This document shows positions 1 to 11,647 of a stretch of DNA of 64,000 nt, one piece after another (position 1 is the stretch's first letter; each line of letters opens with the position of its first letter). A model generated the notes under the pieces. The model ran no database searches. It was not told the DNA's origin and worked only from the letters and a program-made list of their open reading frames with translations. The stretch comes from Symbiodinium sp. CCMP2592. Lineage: Eukaryota > Sar > Dinophyceae > Suessiales > Symbiodiniaceae. The stretch is from positions 1 to 64,000 of the forward strand of contig CAJNDT010001258.1 in NCBI GenBank assembly GCA_905221615.1, given 5' to 3'. The translations under genes were made by a program, and so were the position numbers.

Positions 1-725
1 ATGAATCCCAATTTGATTAAAAGAAAAATATATATCAAATTTCTATCAGGTGCACTTATCAATCGAATTATCGATTAAATAATCTATCAGAATATCAAAT
101 TTAATAAGAAATATCCAACAAATCTCCCGAGAAATCGTTCGACAGATCAATAATTTTCAAATAGTTTTAAAATATATATAGTCGAATCCATAATCCAAAT
201 AATTAAATCATCCGAAAATTCAACCGATAAATAATTTGATAGATTTAATTATAATCATCTCACGTCGCTATTAATATTGACAAATCCATTGAAATACTAT
301 TTAGAATTAATATAGATCGTTATATCTCAAGATTATATGCTTTAAATTTCGATTTTCTTCAATTATATTAACTTCATTAATTCACGCAAATTCTATAAAT
401 TTATCTTAATTTATATTTTCAGTATATATTAATGATTAATAATTAACATTTATATCATCAAGCTAATCTATATTATAAATATATTTTTCAATATTTTAAA
501 ATATTTACCATTCAGAAAACACCACATTTCAATTGAAATACTCAGAGAATCAATAGTTTACATAAAATTATAAAGATATATCGAAAACTTCATATCATGC
601 CGAAAATAGAATATGTAGTTATTGAAGAATCATATAGATTTGATATCTGGGATTCGATATGAAGACTATATTATTGTATAACTCGCATATTCTAAGTCTC
701 TAATATATTCCATACCTTTCGTGGC
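1..725. other. AT-rich block without genes
   Basis: The first ~725 bases are strongly A+T-rich, with stop codons frequent in all frames. After about position 725 the sequence changes abruptly to the balanced composition of the rest of the window. I see no open frame, tandem period or inverted repeat in it. It could be an AT-rich island, transferred organelle DNA, or an assembly join. The sequence alone does not decide. Confidence 0.8.
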
Positions 726-1914
726 CTTATATGGAGTTTCGAACAAAATTTATGTTGGGCTCGGCCAGAGGCAGGTCCGATTTTGCATTTGAGTGCTGTC
801 TTTCTCTGGAGATTTTGCTAGATACGCTTCCGTGTCAACATCATACTAAGCCTTTTTCTGGCACCCTTCAATCGCCTGGCACCATCATCGTCCAGTTTCC
901 TGAATGCGGCAGCGGACGTCCTTGGATTTTGACGAGCATCTTAGGCCACGGATATCCCAAACTGCAGACTCCCTGCACCTGCAAACCAGACAACTGAACT
1001 GCCTGACTGCGAGCATCCAGACATGGGGAAAAGCTGCCAGTGCTGGTAAGTCAACTTGTTGCGCTGTGGGCTAGATCCGACCGAAAAATTCAACAACTGG
1101 AGGGTACTGGCTGCATCGAAGGGGCGCGTGCGAGCTCCTCCAGCTCTTCATCATCGGCCAGGCCACCTCTTTGTTCAGGACTTCAACAGTGGACATTATG
1201 TCGCAGGCATAGCGGGGAGGTCAAGGTATGCGGAGATCCGTGGAGGTGGTGATGTCGGAAATGTGCGGACGGGAACGATCATCGGCTAGGCAAGCGCTCA
1301 CGGCACCGTTCTTGGCAGTCCGAACTGCTGGCAAACCTGATGGAACTCTCCAAAGCTAAGAACTGCACCCAAAGCCAAGGCCAATGACCGTGGCGTTCGG
1401 TTTACTGCCTCTCAAGCAGATGCAAAATCAGAAGCATACGAAAGCCATCTGGGAGACGTTACGCTTCCACCACAGAGTTCTCTTGCTCGGCACTAAAGCT
1501 TTGGCGATGGACCATCTCACGTTCTTGCTCTGTCAAAATAGCACTTCAAGCTCGCAGTGCCTGCCAGACAACCTCGCGTTCTTGCCGGAGTGCCTGACAT
1601 CATGATGTATCAAGTTAGGCATCACCAAGCAAACTTGCTGTGTGAGTACCCAGGCAGGCTTCCGTCTTCATGCATGACAAGCCACAGAATAAATGATGCT
1701 CTGATGTTGAATGCTGTGCAGAGGCCAAGCGGTCTGTCAATGTTTGAGAAGAATTGGCTTTGTGCGCTGCTCGTCCACTTGGTGGCCTCGCTGGCAAACT
1801 CCAGTGCGCAGCCATTCTGACTAACTGCCTCAGCATGACAATAGAAACGGGCTGCATAGATTGTTCAAGAATGGTTCTAACCTGAGCTGGGATCCGCAGG
1901 TTTTCAGCCCAGAC

Positions 1915-2196
1915 TTAGAAGCTTAGGCTCCTGCAGCCAGAACCATGTCTCTGTCCTGTCGGATCAGGGAGCTTTCTGAGCTCTGGATTCAGATGCTGCG
2001 GAAACCCCAAATGGGCACGACTGTTTGCGTTCAAGCCTGAAGACATGCCATTGTTTCCGAACGGCCACAAAACCCGCGACAAGTGAAACCTCAACACAAG
2101 GCAACCAACCGGGTCCGCCCGAAGCCGCTCGGAAGCAAATTGCAGCGAAAGACCATCAAACCTTTGTAGCTGAGCAGGGAGCGGAACATGATCCAT
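1915..2196 (-). CDS. Possible terminal exon, unidentified
   Basis: A minus-strand open frame of about 93 codons ends at 1915. Its first half has ordinary protein composition (for example PLPAQLQRFDGLSLQFASER) and moderately G/C-rich third positions. No family is recognised. The end after residue ~70 is basic and Ser-rich and may be intron read-through. It lies downstream of the better-supported exon at 2551-2693 on the same strand. The rest of 726-1914 holds only short open frames that I cannot support as exons. Confidence 0.28.
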   Translation of the reverse strand: MDHVPLPAQLQRFDGLSLQFASERLRADPVGCLVLRFHLSRVLWPFGNNGMSSGLNANSRAHLGFPQHLNPELRKLPDPTGQRHGSGCRSLSF

Positions 2197-2475
2197 CCTT
2201 CAACTTACAGTCAGATGTCGTCAGTTGCTGTTGGGTTCTTTTCTTCCATCGGAATTGAACTCAGGGTGGCCTTCACGTCCCGTCGGTCACACCTAAACCA
2301 CAGCCCGAGCTTGTCAGGCATTCTGAAAAACGCGCTGCTTTTGAGAACTCCAAAAGCCTGCTTGAGCTAAGCTAAGGGGCTTGATGGCTGCCTGGACTAC
2401 CTCCGGATCATCCTTCAGCTCCTGCATGAAACGGGGTCTTTGAGGAGCCTGAAGGACTTGTGCTTGAATCTGTTA

Positions 2476-2545
2476 GAATGGGGTTCCTTTGAAGGGGTCC
2501 TTTTGAAGGGGTCTATAGTAAGGATTACCATAAGGGGCATTGTTG
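2476..2545. repeat. GGGGTT-type dispersed repeat, copy 1
   Basis: The stretch reads AGAATGGGGTTCCTTTGAAG followed by a second 'TTTTGAAGGGGTC' and then ACCATAAGGGG. The same order (AGAATGGGGTTTCTTTGAAG, GGGGTCTA, TTACCATAA) recurs at about 18651-18725, and related wording recurs in 38.87-39.01 kb. It is a dispersed non-coding repeat directly abutting the 3' edge of a candidate exon. Confidence 0.6.
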
Positions 2546-2550
2546 CTTCC

Positions 2551-2693
2551 GCGCGACAGTCCGGTAAAGCCGAACAGACTCGAAAGTGCCTTGCCCTGCT
2601 CTGGTAACACCCTGGCAATCCCCTTCTCCTTGGCGGCGAGCTGGAGGTTGGTGCCGCTGGTGGACACGGCCAACAAGACAACCTCGTTCGAAA
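2551..2693 (-). CDS. Internal exon of an unidentified gene
   Basis: This is a minus-strand exon candidate whose 5' edge follows a possible acceptor (...GGGAAG) at about 2694-2697. The frame gives LLAVSTSGTNLQLAAKEKG and then ARVLPEQGKALSSLFGFTG, with strongly G/C-biased third positions and balanced charged residues, unlike the neighbouring frames. The 3' border is uncertain: no GT donor is obvious, and a GA or GC donor near 2551 is possible. I do not recognise the family. Confidence 0.45.
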
Positions 2694-3260
2694 CTTCCCA
2701 TCCAATTCCCATTCTACCGCGACGGCACCCGAAAGGCACTTCCTATTTATGTAGCTTCGGAGTCCCGGGTGCATCTTTCTCAGCTCGCATCTCCTCGTCT
2801 ACGAACTCCAGGGCATCACCATCCTACCATGCAGAAATATCCGCAGCAACGCAAAGTTGCTGGACTTGATTGAGGATTGAATCGTGGGGCTGTGCGGATA
2901 GGCTGCAGGTCTCAAAGGTGCACCAGGACCCAAGTCTGGTAAGCCTCAAGAGTGCGACAGAAATCTTCGTCAAGCGAAGGCACATAAGCTTTTCAGAGCC
3001 GGTTTTGTTCGGCCTCCGCCATGTAACGTATCCTGTAGGAGCCCTGGACTTCTCTTACCGAACCCCCGCCCATGGCCTGGGCAACAGCGGCATGAACCTG
3101 AGAATGAAAGCTGCTGTCCAAGTCAACCCGATCACGGTGCTAAAGAAATCTGCCCGGCATGCATCGAGGAACAAGGCCCTTTTGAGATTGCATTGTCGAC
3201 AACTCCGGCTTCCTGATAGCAGCCATACGGGCTTTCAGAAACACCTCGATTTCCTTGCAG

Positions 3261-3596
3261 TTAGCAATCATTTGCCATCTGAGATGATCTGGAGCTGAGT
3301 TGCTGAATCGCAAACAATAACTCGAAAGACTTCCAGCGGATGAAGCCAGGGCCCCCCACGAGTTCTTTGTCCTTAGACCTGAGATGCAACTGCGATGGAT
3401 CGCGTTTTCTCAGCGGGATCGCTAGATATCGCAAGCGCCTTAACGAACTCCGTAGGATGATCAGGCCCTGGTGGTTTACAACGTTGGCTTGGCCCCATGC
3501 CAGGGCATCGAGGCCATGCTTCGTCCTAACGTTGATGGCTCGCTGTCGGTTGTGCGTTGTGAGCTTACAGAGGCCTCTGACATGGTTCTGATTCAT
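3261..3596 (-). CDS. Possible ankyrin-like exon
   Basis: A minus-strand frame of ~111 codons contains NVRTKHGLDALAWGQANVV followed by a Leu-rich basic stretch. This resembles one ankyrin repeat (N-x-R-T-x-x-G-L-x-A-L-x-W-G-x-A-N) but lacks the usual full 33-residue periodicity, so the domain call is weak. The second half may start at a separate acceptor (ATCGCAG near 3394). The flanks from 3600 to 4790 contain only short open frames without clear splice borders. Confidence 0.3.
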   Translation of the reverse strand: MNQNHVRGLCKLTTHNRQRAINVRTKHGLDALAWGQANVVNHQGLIILRSSLRRLRYLAIPLRKRDPSQLHLRSKDKELVGGPGFIRWKSFELLFAIQQLSSRSSQMANDC

Positions 3597-4791
3597 CGTT
3601 AGATGCTAAATCCTTTCAGTTCCGTCTCCTCATAACTCCAACTGCTGGCCTGAAACACAGGCTTGGCGCGACCACCAAATCCAACAACTCTCTTTAGAAA
3701 GGTCTGGGCATCCAGCAGGCCCGTGCCTTCTCCGAGCTTCAGGAGCCGACCATCCTGTGTAGCCGTTGCAAGGGTCTCTCTCTGGAGTTTAGTCGGAAAT
3801 ACGAGCTGTCCAAACCGTTACTGGGACCGGTGGAAGGTCTTTGAAAAAGGCTGGCAAGCAATGGCAGGATCATCCTGTGCGATGATGATTTCGAGAACTG
3901 CAGCATGTGTGGGGCATCCTCGTTTCAAGTGGACCAGCGATCCATTACCGAGTGTCTCGTTGATACCATGATGGGGACCAGTGTCGCTTCGACATCAGAA
4001 ATATCTTCCTTTGCAAGCTGCACCTCTCAACTTCCGGTGGCCTGATCCGACGACCCGGATGCCAAACACAGGCAACCAAAAAGAAGTAGAGCTCTTGACT
4101 ATCCTGCAACTACAGCTGCCTGCTGTACAGCTGCCAAGAGGAGCGTCCGATCCTCATAATTGGCTGAGCAGTGGCTTTGTATGAAGTTCTAACGGGTCTT
4201 GCGAATGGCAAAGACTGGCAGCGATCTGCCAAGACTTAGTGTTTGCTCGGCTCTGAAAATCTCTGCATCGTTGGGCACTCGCCGTCAGAACTGTCTCGAA
4301 GCGTTCCGTACAGTAGTTCGGGGACGATCAGGACTGGCTGACACTTCTTCACAGGCTGGCGTGTGCGATAACCTGCGACCTTACAGGCATCTCCCGAGGT
4401 TTTGGGATTCGCTTGTGAACTTGTTCCTAGAACCACGTCAGCCGAGGAACAACCGTCGTGACAATGCTTTCTGAATGTCGCTGAAAGGCACTTTAAAATA
4501 CTAGACTGGCCTGAACTCCTAAACCTGCTTCCACTTGTCCGACTACGATTAGGCCCAGGCGGTCCAAAGATCTGGAGCGGCAAATCGCAGCACAGAGCCT
4601 AACGGTCCCAAATTCCCTTCAAAGAAGTGATCATGACAAGAGTGTATACAGGGGCTCTGGACTACTTGACTACTTAACTGCGCGCTATGAGATGAAGAAA
4701 CACATATTCCAGAAGACAGCATCCTCATCACTTCACATGCCCTCTTCTGCTGCAGTTTCGATGTGGCGCTTCTCTTGTGACCCCGTGAGCC

Positions 4792-4898
4792 TGGTACAAT
4801 CCCACGCTTGGTGGCCCCATGCCACGAATTTTCCAAGCTTCAAAACCCTCCTCACTTGCATCGGTAGCGCCGCTCTGCTCAACGGCTGCCGCAACCAC
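4792..4898 (-). CDS. Exon with EVVAAAVEQSG motif
   Basis: The frame reads VVAAAVEQSGATDASEEGF and later GPPSVGLYQ. It is bounded upstream by a possible acceptor (GCGAGAG) and downstream by a possible GC donor (CAG|GCTCAC). The EVVxAAVxQxG pattern recalls the start of DUF4116 repeats, which in protists occur as tandem ~45-residue units, but the second half does not follow that consensus. It lies on the same strand as two other exons with a similar opening (5415 and 5885), so one repeat gene is possible. Confidence 0.35.
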
Positions 4899-5771
4899 CT
4901 CTCGCGCAGTGTAGAACCATAGCCAAAAGGAATGGCGGCACGAAAACATTGCTGTCCGTAAATGCTGGTGCTCATGACAGTGGCCCTCAACATCCTGTTA
5001 CATTTCTAGGGCGACTGTTGCACGAAAGATGTAAACGGAGGATGTTGTGGTGGCCTCCCGACTGCCACGAAGCCTTTCGGAGGCATATTCCAGCGCATCA
5101 GGGTCCTGCAGTGCAGCAGATGAGGGCATGAAGGCTGAGCTACTCGGGGTTCAAGATGTTGAACATAGATTCGCATTGCATTGCCTTTGAAAGTGACACA
5201 CGCCTGCTCTTACCTCCATGGTCCATGCCCATCTCTTCATGCAGGAGCCGTGTATCAGACCGCTTCACTGTTGCCAACCCCGTGTTAGTAAGTATCCTGA
5301 AGTCTAGTATGGACAACACACACATGAGCCTAGCTAGCATCGGCAAGAAAGCCAGCAAACACACGATTGCGGCTCTTGCAAGCTGTGCTTCCTGCTTGAC
5401 GGCGGTGGCCACTACCTGGCTACCGGACTACAGCAGCAGATCGTGAATCGGCCATGACAGGAGCTTCAACCAGCACGCAAAGTATCTTTATCTCACAGCA
5501 GGTCATGTCATCCCTGCAGCCAAGCCCAAAAGCCCAAGCCTCTTGGTCATCCTGAAGCTCCGGCGAGGCAAATCTGGGCGTGAAGGCTTAGGCCCAAGAG
5601 CTCTTCAAGCTGGTAAAAAATAGGATTCTTGGGCAGCAGGACTTGGAGGCACACACAAATTGGATTAGTGACCTCGCTGCCCATACTTCGTCGTTGGGCC
5701 ACTAATTGCCGTCCTGAACCCTGTCCCATGAATATTCAGGACGAATCAGCACATCTCTCGTGCTTCCTTAC

Positions 5772-5885
5772 CTCACAGGTTGCGTCAAGCTGCTGGAGTG
5801 CGATGCCTTCCTCCGCGACAGCGGCCAGCACCACCTCCTTGTCCTCGTCAGCAAGACGTTCAGGCGAAGGTTCCGGACAACTGTC
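5772..5885 (-). CDS. DUF4116-like repeat exon
   Basis: This 114-bp minus-strand exon runs from a possible acceptor (TTTCAAAG) to a clean GT donor (TGTGAG|GTAAGG) and is a whole number of codons. It encodes ADEDKEVVLAAVAEEGIALQ followed by QLDATCE. The D-K-E-V-V-L-A-A-V-x-x-x-G-x-A-L pattern matches DUF4116, a repeat of unknown function that is common in algae and other protists. A second fragment (VVATAVKQEAQLARA) begins after an acceptor at 5415 on the same strand. No enzyme activity can be inferred. The gene's start and stop were not found. Confidence 0.45.
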
Positions 5886-5980
5886 CTTTGAAAGGTCGCA
5901 AGTGCTTTCCAATCCATTCCGCCCTGTCCCTGCGAGATGTCATTTGTGTGAGTGCTTGTCAAGTCAACAACCTCTCCCAA

Positions 5981-6065
5981 GCCTTTCGTTAGTAGGGAAT
6001 GGAGGAAATGGTAGCAATGTTAGTTATAATTGTACCCCATTCCTCCATTCCTACTAACGAAAGGC
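5981..6065. repeat. Small terminal-inverted-repeat element (MITE-like)
   Basis: GCCTTTCGTTAGTAGG at the left end is mirrored by CCTACTAACGAAAGGC at the right. The arms extend to ~25 bp with one base of slippage, and about 35 bp of AT-rich middle separates them. The middle contains GTTATAATTGTA, reminiscent of GGTAATTGTAGCCC inside the element at 38.4 kb. The whole unit would fold into one hairpin. There is no open frame. Confidence 0.65.
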
Positions 6066-6904
6066 AAGTTTCACATTACGGTGCGGCTTCGTCGCTTGCT
6101 GCGCCGATGGGTCGTCACGCAGCCGCTCCCACAAGTCGGACATACCGCGCAGGAACGGGAGTGCTCGCGAATCTATGTTGTCAGCTACTTGAGGGTGTTT
6201 GGAGGGTTCTATTGCCAAGCATAAAGGCTGCAGGTGCTGCTGGAACGTGTCATGGATGACCTTGCTTGCTTTCGTTGTAAGGGACCCTGTTCCCCTTAAG
6301 TGTAAGTGTGGCAGTCAGTACAGCCAGTGACATCAGCTAGCTTCGCCCGCCAGGCGTTGTGGATCCGTTCCACCAGGCCACGTTCACGACTGGATCCCAA
6401 AGCTGTCGCGAACATGTCGGTCATGTTGCGCTTGAGCTTTTGTTCGACTCAAGAAGGCTCTTTGTAGCGCCCAGACCGAGGGATCCTACCTAGCAGGTAG
6501 ACCAACCTGGCATTCAGCACAAAAGTCTTCGAGGCAGGCGGCAAGGCATCTGTTCGGGGAGCCTTAGTTCAATCGCATCCGTGTTTCGCACCCGAATAAA
6601 TGTGGACTTCATCCCGTTTGCTTGGAGCGAACATCTTGATTTCGCCAGAGGTGTGCAAGTCTGCACCCTCCCCATAAGCACCTCTGGACACTCTTTTTCT
6701 GCTAACATCCAGAAGGAAGTACTTCGGAGAAACCCTTACTCTCGTGAACATTGTCTGCAGCTTGATCCCTTTCTGTTCGCTACTGCTGTTCTTGCGTGTG
6801 GACACACATTGTGTCAGACGCCAACATATGCTTCAGCATATCCCTTCAATACATGTAGCGAAGGAGCAGAAGCTGAGCAAACATAACAAAACTGCATTCT
6901 CCAC

Positions 6905-7105
6905 TCATGCATAGTACGTGCGTACATACATACATGCATACAGCATACAATCAAAAACAAACACGAACCTAATTGAATACATGGATATAAGTACGTATGA
7001 ATGTACGCATGCACGTACGTATGTTTCTGTGTGTGTGTGTGCCTGTATGTATGCAAGTATGTATCAATGTATGCATCTGTATGATATACATACTCGCATA
7101 TCGAA
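6905..7105. repeat. Degenerate CATA/GTAC short-period repeat
   Basis: The stretch is rich in TACATACATGCATAC, GTACGTATG and a short (GT)n run. It explains the Tyr/His-rich open frames read here on either strand, which I do not accept as genes. Around it, 6066-7494 holds no exon I can support. Confidence 0.6.
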
Positions 7106-7494
7106 TACACGCATAGTAGTATTCACGAACCCTTGCAACATCCTTAAGCCAGTGCTTCTCGCTCCAGCGATCCTACAATGCAAGAACAGAAGCATGTCTT
7201 TTTTTGGCTCCTCATGCATGCCTCGACAGTCCAGTGCTGTGCAAGGCTTGGGGGATGCATCCTGCGGGCACGCCTGGTTTGACATAGCAGGACATTGAGG
7301 ATGACAAGGGGCAATGGGCCTTTGAGGATAAAGGTAATATCTATCACGCGTCGTTACAACGACAAACGAAATAGCTCGGAAGGAGATGGCTTATGGGGCT
7401 TCGATTCCTAAACCAGTCGGCCGGAATGCAGCCCGCACTTTCGCTGAAACACAAGCTCTCCATCTGCATAGAATTCCTTTTGCGAGGAGCCTTG

Positions 7495-7797
7495 TTAGCG
7501 AGCCGAGCTCACAGCTTCGCAGACAAAGATGGCAAAGGGGAAATCCCATGTAAAACGAGCTGCCGAAGTTAGCTTGAAATGTTCCGGAACGTGCGGCGTG
7601 CAGTGGGGGAATGCCAGAAGAGAGAGGCAAACACGTTGGACAACGGTGCACAAGGCGGTCGATCTGTCTTCACAGGGAGAAGTCGCTTCAGACTGTCTCA
7701 CGACGCCCCAGTTTGCACTGCCCGCAGCTATGTACAAGTCTGTGTTTCCGTTATTGCCTCCATGTCCACAGAGAACGTAAAGCTCCTCGACGGGCAA
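7495..7797 (-). CDS. Possible terminal exon, unidentified
   Basis: A 100-codon minus-strand frame ends at 7495. Third codon positions are G/C-rich for most of its length. It begins EELYVLCGHGGNNGNTDLYI and continues AAGSANWGVV. The opening faintly resembles a Kelch blade (L-Y-V-x-x-G-H-G-G ... D-L-Y ... W), but a single weak match is not enough to name it. A possible acceptor (CCCGTCGAG) precedes EELYV. It could also be two exons read through a short intron. Confidence 0.38.
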   Translation of the reverse strand: MPVEELYVLCGHGGNNGNTDLYIAAGSANWGVVRQSEATSPCEDRSTALCTVVQRVCLSLLAFPHCTPHVPEHFKLTSAARFTWDFPFAIFVCEAVSSAR

Positions 7798-7799
7798 CG

Positions 7800-10490
7800 G
7801 TCGCGGGTTTCAGGAGTTGACCGGTTGTCACTATACGAGCCCCGAGCCTTCCGTTTTCTCAAGAGTAGATTGTTTGCAATGGCTGGTTCGAGCTATGTTC
7901 AACTCCGTTGACAACATTGCGAAGACTACAGGCCGGACTTGCATTCGGATTATCTCAGGAGTCAAATCTACATCAAGAGCTGATAACAAACATTGAACAC
8001 GAGCAGAACAGACGACTGAAACTCTGCTGCAAGTTCGAAAACGAGTCACGCCGTACCGTGCACCGTGTGCATTTCACGTGATCCTGGGCACCACATCAAC
8101 TTGTGGTGCATCGGCCAGCTTTGAATGACACAGATCATTCAGTTTCTTTCTCTTTAATGCTCCTTTTGTCCTCGCTGGAGATTGAACTCATACGCCTGCT
8201 CCTTCTATTCCATGAACATGACTGCTTTTACTCTGACGACCATAATACATGACTGCAATGTGCTGTGCTAATCAAGGCCCAAGTTTCGTCGCAGAAATCC
8301 CAGTGGCTCTGCTTCCACAGCAGGCCTGGGGGTCCTGCGGGTAGCTCGTCCAGTGTGACGCGAATATTCATGATTGTGCAACGTTAATACTCTCAACAAA
8401 AGCAGCGATAGCAAGGCAATCGGTGATTGAAAAAGATTACATCTCACAATAGTCTATCGAACAACGAGCAATAAAGATGGCAGATGGGTCGGCTTCATGA
8501 TGGGTCGGCTTCATGTTGAGGGTCTTGGGCGACAGAATTACCCTAGTCTGTACCACCCTGGGTTCAGACGACTGAACTTGGTTCTCTGATCCTGGTCGAG
8601 CCAGCTATTTATCGGACATATTTGGCACGGAGATTCTCACTGAAACTGAACATGCGATGACTGAAGGCATTGACTAAAGTGAGATAGCCCTCTCCAGATA
8701 CGCGGCCACTCTCAAGACGATGCCGAGACAACCTTAACTCTCCCCGACCATGTTTGCCTTCGGATGACACAATCTTTGATGCCAGCCAAGATTCAGAGTT
8801 ACAAAGATCGGTGGATTCAGAATGCAGGAGTACGAGGATGCAGCATCCCAGAAGACGGTAGCAATGACGGAGCCCACCGGTGAAGGATCTGGTTCCGACA
8901 GCTCGACTCAGTAGTCTTGTGGCTTCAGTTATACTGCCCTCTACCCGAAACATTACCTCTAAATATACTTCTATAGTAGCACTTATACAACTAGTGCTTC
9001 CTAGAGAATGCATTGACATCGTCAACTTGCATGTGTCGCCAGGCTTTTTTGCTTAGCTTGAGCACTGACATGGGGACTGACTCTCTGCTTGCATCTTTCG
9101 CCAAGGGCTCAGCCAAAGGATGATCACGCCTCGATCAGGCGAACAACTCCCGTTTAGGCGGATAGAGTAGTACGAACACTTCAAGACGTCTGTCTAAGCT
9201 TGACATTCATCTACCGGCCGGCTTTCCGTAGCTTTACCTCATGTTGTTACGTTCGACACGACTTCGAGGCCGTTCGCTGCGCAGCCGATGACCCACAGCC
9301 CAAGTACGAATGCTGACACTCACACTGTAGATCAGCGTCCGCTTTCATAACTGTCATCTCATACTGAAGTCTTTTGCCCTGCGGTCTAAGAGGGCAGGTT
9401 TTGTTGCAAGGTCAAATCTCGGCATGATGGCGATGTGCCAAAACAAAACAGAAGCTTTCCCTTCCGCAAGCCGCACGACTGAACTGACACCAGCTAGACC
9501 CGTATGAGGCGATTGTCACGTTCACTTCGCTACCCGTAAAATTCAAATCAATACAAGACCATGGTTGTCACTACCAAGGGAAGGCGCCTTCAGCAGCTTG
9601 TTCAAACGCGGCGACATGCCGTAGGAGTGGAACCTATGAGCTCAAAGCTGGACTAGAAGGAGCTCGAGCTCTAAACATTTGGATAAGGAATTTCTGAAGA
9701 TCACGGGATCGGTAATCGGGCATCGGGGATCCGTCAGACCGCTTTCAAACTTGCTGGACACAACCTGATCCTCACATTCATGATTTTCATCATGGAAACA
9801 GTGCAAGTAGGTATGTCCAATGCAGCGGCGTGCGAAGGGGGCTCGGTTAGTATCTATCTGCACGTTTCCATGACTAGGATCCCCGATCAACTTCGCCTCC
9901 GTTCGAGGATTTTTACGAAGGCTATGGCGGGAGCCATGGTCCTGACAACAGTAACGACTCCTCCTCCTCCTCCTGCAGTGCTTCTCCATGTGAGCCCGCT
10001 ACCGCCACTGTTGGAGCTGCCATTGCTGCCACCACAACCACCAACAGTCCTACATGCCTCATACTCCTGCTGCTACAACTACCTTCGGTACGGCTGTTGA
10101 GCTTCCTCTTGCCATGGGCTGGGACCGCGGGTCGCACATGTGCTAACAGATGAGGGTAGCAAGGAGTTTCTTGACAGCCCCCAGTGACCAGCAGCGACAC
10201 TCAGGTTTCTCGGAAGTGCTGAGGCTATGACTCGCGCCGCACCTGGCAGTTTCGATTGCGACGGGGAAGAGGCTTAAGCTGAGCTATCGAAGCTCCCAGC
10301 TTGCTTCTGGTTGACCTTCCAAGCCTGCGATAGAAGACTTGAGGACTGCCCTGTTAAAGAGACCCCCCCATGGACATGTAGATTCGGTTCTGCTTCCAGT
10401 CTTTTTGCCCGTTAGCTCACGTCAACATGCAGCCGCACCATCTGCAAACTGTGAGACAAGGTGACATGGTTCGAAGAGTTAGAGTGGAGT
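7800..10490. other. Stretch without confident genes
   Basis: The only longer frame is 138 codons on the minus strand (8609-9025). It has no codon bias, no recognisable motif and no splice support, so I leave it as an unproven open frame. At about 9958-10060 a CTC/CTG-rich tract gives Pro/Leu-rich reading frames that look like simple sequence. Confidence 0.5.
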
Positions 10491-10493
10491 TGG

Positions 10494-10500
10494 GTATATA

Positions 10501-10536
<36 letters not shown>

Positions 10537-10538
10537 CT
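10494..10538. repeat. (TA)n microsatellite
   Basis: Two runs of TATATA repeats are separated by a single CA interruption. Simple sequence with no coding potential. Confidence 0.9.
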
Positions 10539-10859
10539 AGAACAGACTTGGACCACTTTAAACCCTAAGACTGGATGAGTGCTTCAGCTGCAGCTTCATT
10601 GCTACGTCCCAGCAGTGTTTGGCTTGCCACCCAAAATCCTTGCAGTACGACACCCACACATCTCAAAGCCATCCTAGCGTCCCACCAGTCCGACATCTCC
10701 GAGGCCCTCTCTGTTCTTTGTATAAGTAATTATAGGTAGAGGAATGGCATCTGCGACCTCCAGACCTCTCACAAAAAGCCATCAACAACAAACGTAAACA
10801 CTGACGTCCAAGCCTCAATTCCACTATCCGAAGTCATCAACCGCTGTTCTTTCCCACAC

Positions 10860-10910
10860 CTGGTACGGCGTCTCGTAGTCCGTGGGGATGGTTCCTCGGA
10901 CTTTGCCCGC
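10860..10910 (-). CDS. 51-bp internal exon of an unidentified gene
   Basis: Minus strand. The acceptor CTTCTGTTGCAG precedes an open frame AGKVRGTIPTDYETPYQ, which ends exactly at the donor CAG|GTGTGG. It is 17 codons, phase 0 at both ends, with consistently G/C third positions. The fit to splice consensus on both sides is what makes it credible. The peptide is too short to place in a family. It may belong to the gene that starts at 15152 on the same strand. Confidence 0.45.
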
Positions 10911-11065
10911 CTGCAACAGAAGGCATCTCTTGGCTTCTCATCCGAAAAGGGTAATGAAGAGCCCTGAAGAGAGTGTAGACTTGTCAATCGTCTATGTAGC
11001 TTCTCGGGAGGATTTCTCCCCATTCGCGCTTCGCTGACTTTTTATGCTTTCCGCGCACGTTAATC

Positions 11066-11305
11066 ATGTCGAAAGGGCTGCTGACGTGTGGTCTCATCGG
11101 TGGACACGTCTTCGTCTCATCGGGAGAGACATCGGGCATCTCTTTAGAAGGAGCTCAGGTTCCACGTTTTTTGGAGATGTCAGGGTTTCTAGGTGCTTCA
11201 GTCGATGAGACAATGACTGTGCGTATGGGTTTGATCCGGGAGCACTTGGAGCACCTTTGCGGGCTCATCGCGCTCGGTTTCGACATAATTGTCGTGCCTA
11301 TGTAG
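11066..11305 (+). other. Plus-strand open frame of uncertain status
   Basis: A 79-codon frame starting with ATG at 11066 reads smoothly (for example LIREHLEHLCGLIALGFD) but has no family match and no splice context. The opposite strand is also open over part of it. I keep it only as a possibility. The surrounding 10911-12900 contains a (CTGT)n microsatellite at 11626-11647 and nothing else I can support. Confidence 0.2.
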
Positions 11306-11625
11306 TGGATGCTTGTGCCAAGAAGAGTTCCCAGGGACGGGTGCTTGGCGATCTCCCTGGTTCAGGCACGTTCGAGAAAGGGAAGAGGTTGGCTCGCGGT
11401 GGTTCAAGCCTTGATGTCCCACGTCCAGTCTGCTTTCACGCTTGCCCTGCAAACCGCATCGGACATGCAGCTCCTCCCGGCGAGCCCTGCGGATCTTGAA
11501 GGCCAAGGGCATGTCAGCTTCAAAACCGAGCCTTCATCCAACTTCGCCACTTGGGCGGGCTGCGCAGGATCGCCTCAGTGACAAGACGATGGATGGTTTC
11601 TCGCTTGAGGCATCTACTCTTTTCC

Positions 11626-11647
11626 TTGTCTGTCTGTCTGTCTGTCT
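11626..11647. repeat. (CTGT)n microsatellite
   Basis: Five tandem CTGT units. Simple sequence. Confidence 0.85.

Noticed and set aside
6814..7110. A Tyr/His-rich minus-strand frame of 98 codons
   Set aside because: It is produced by the CATA/GTAC short-period repeat.
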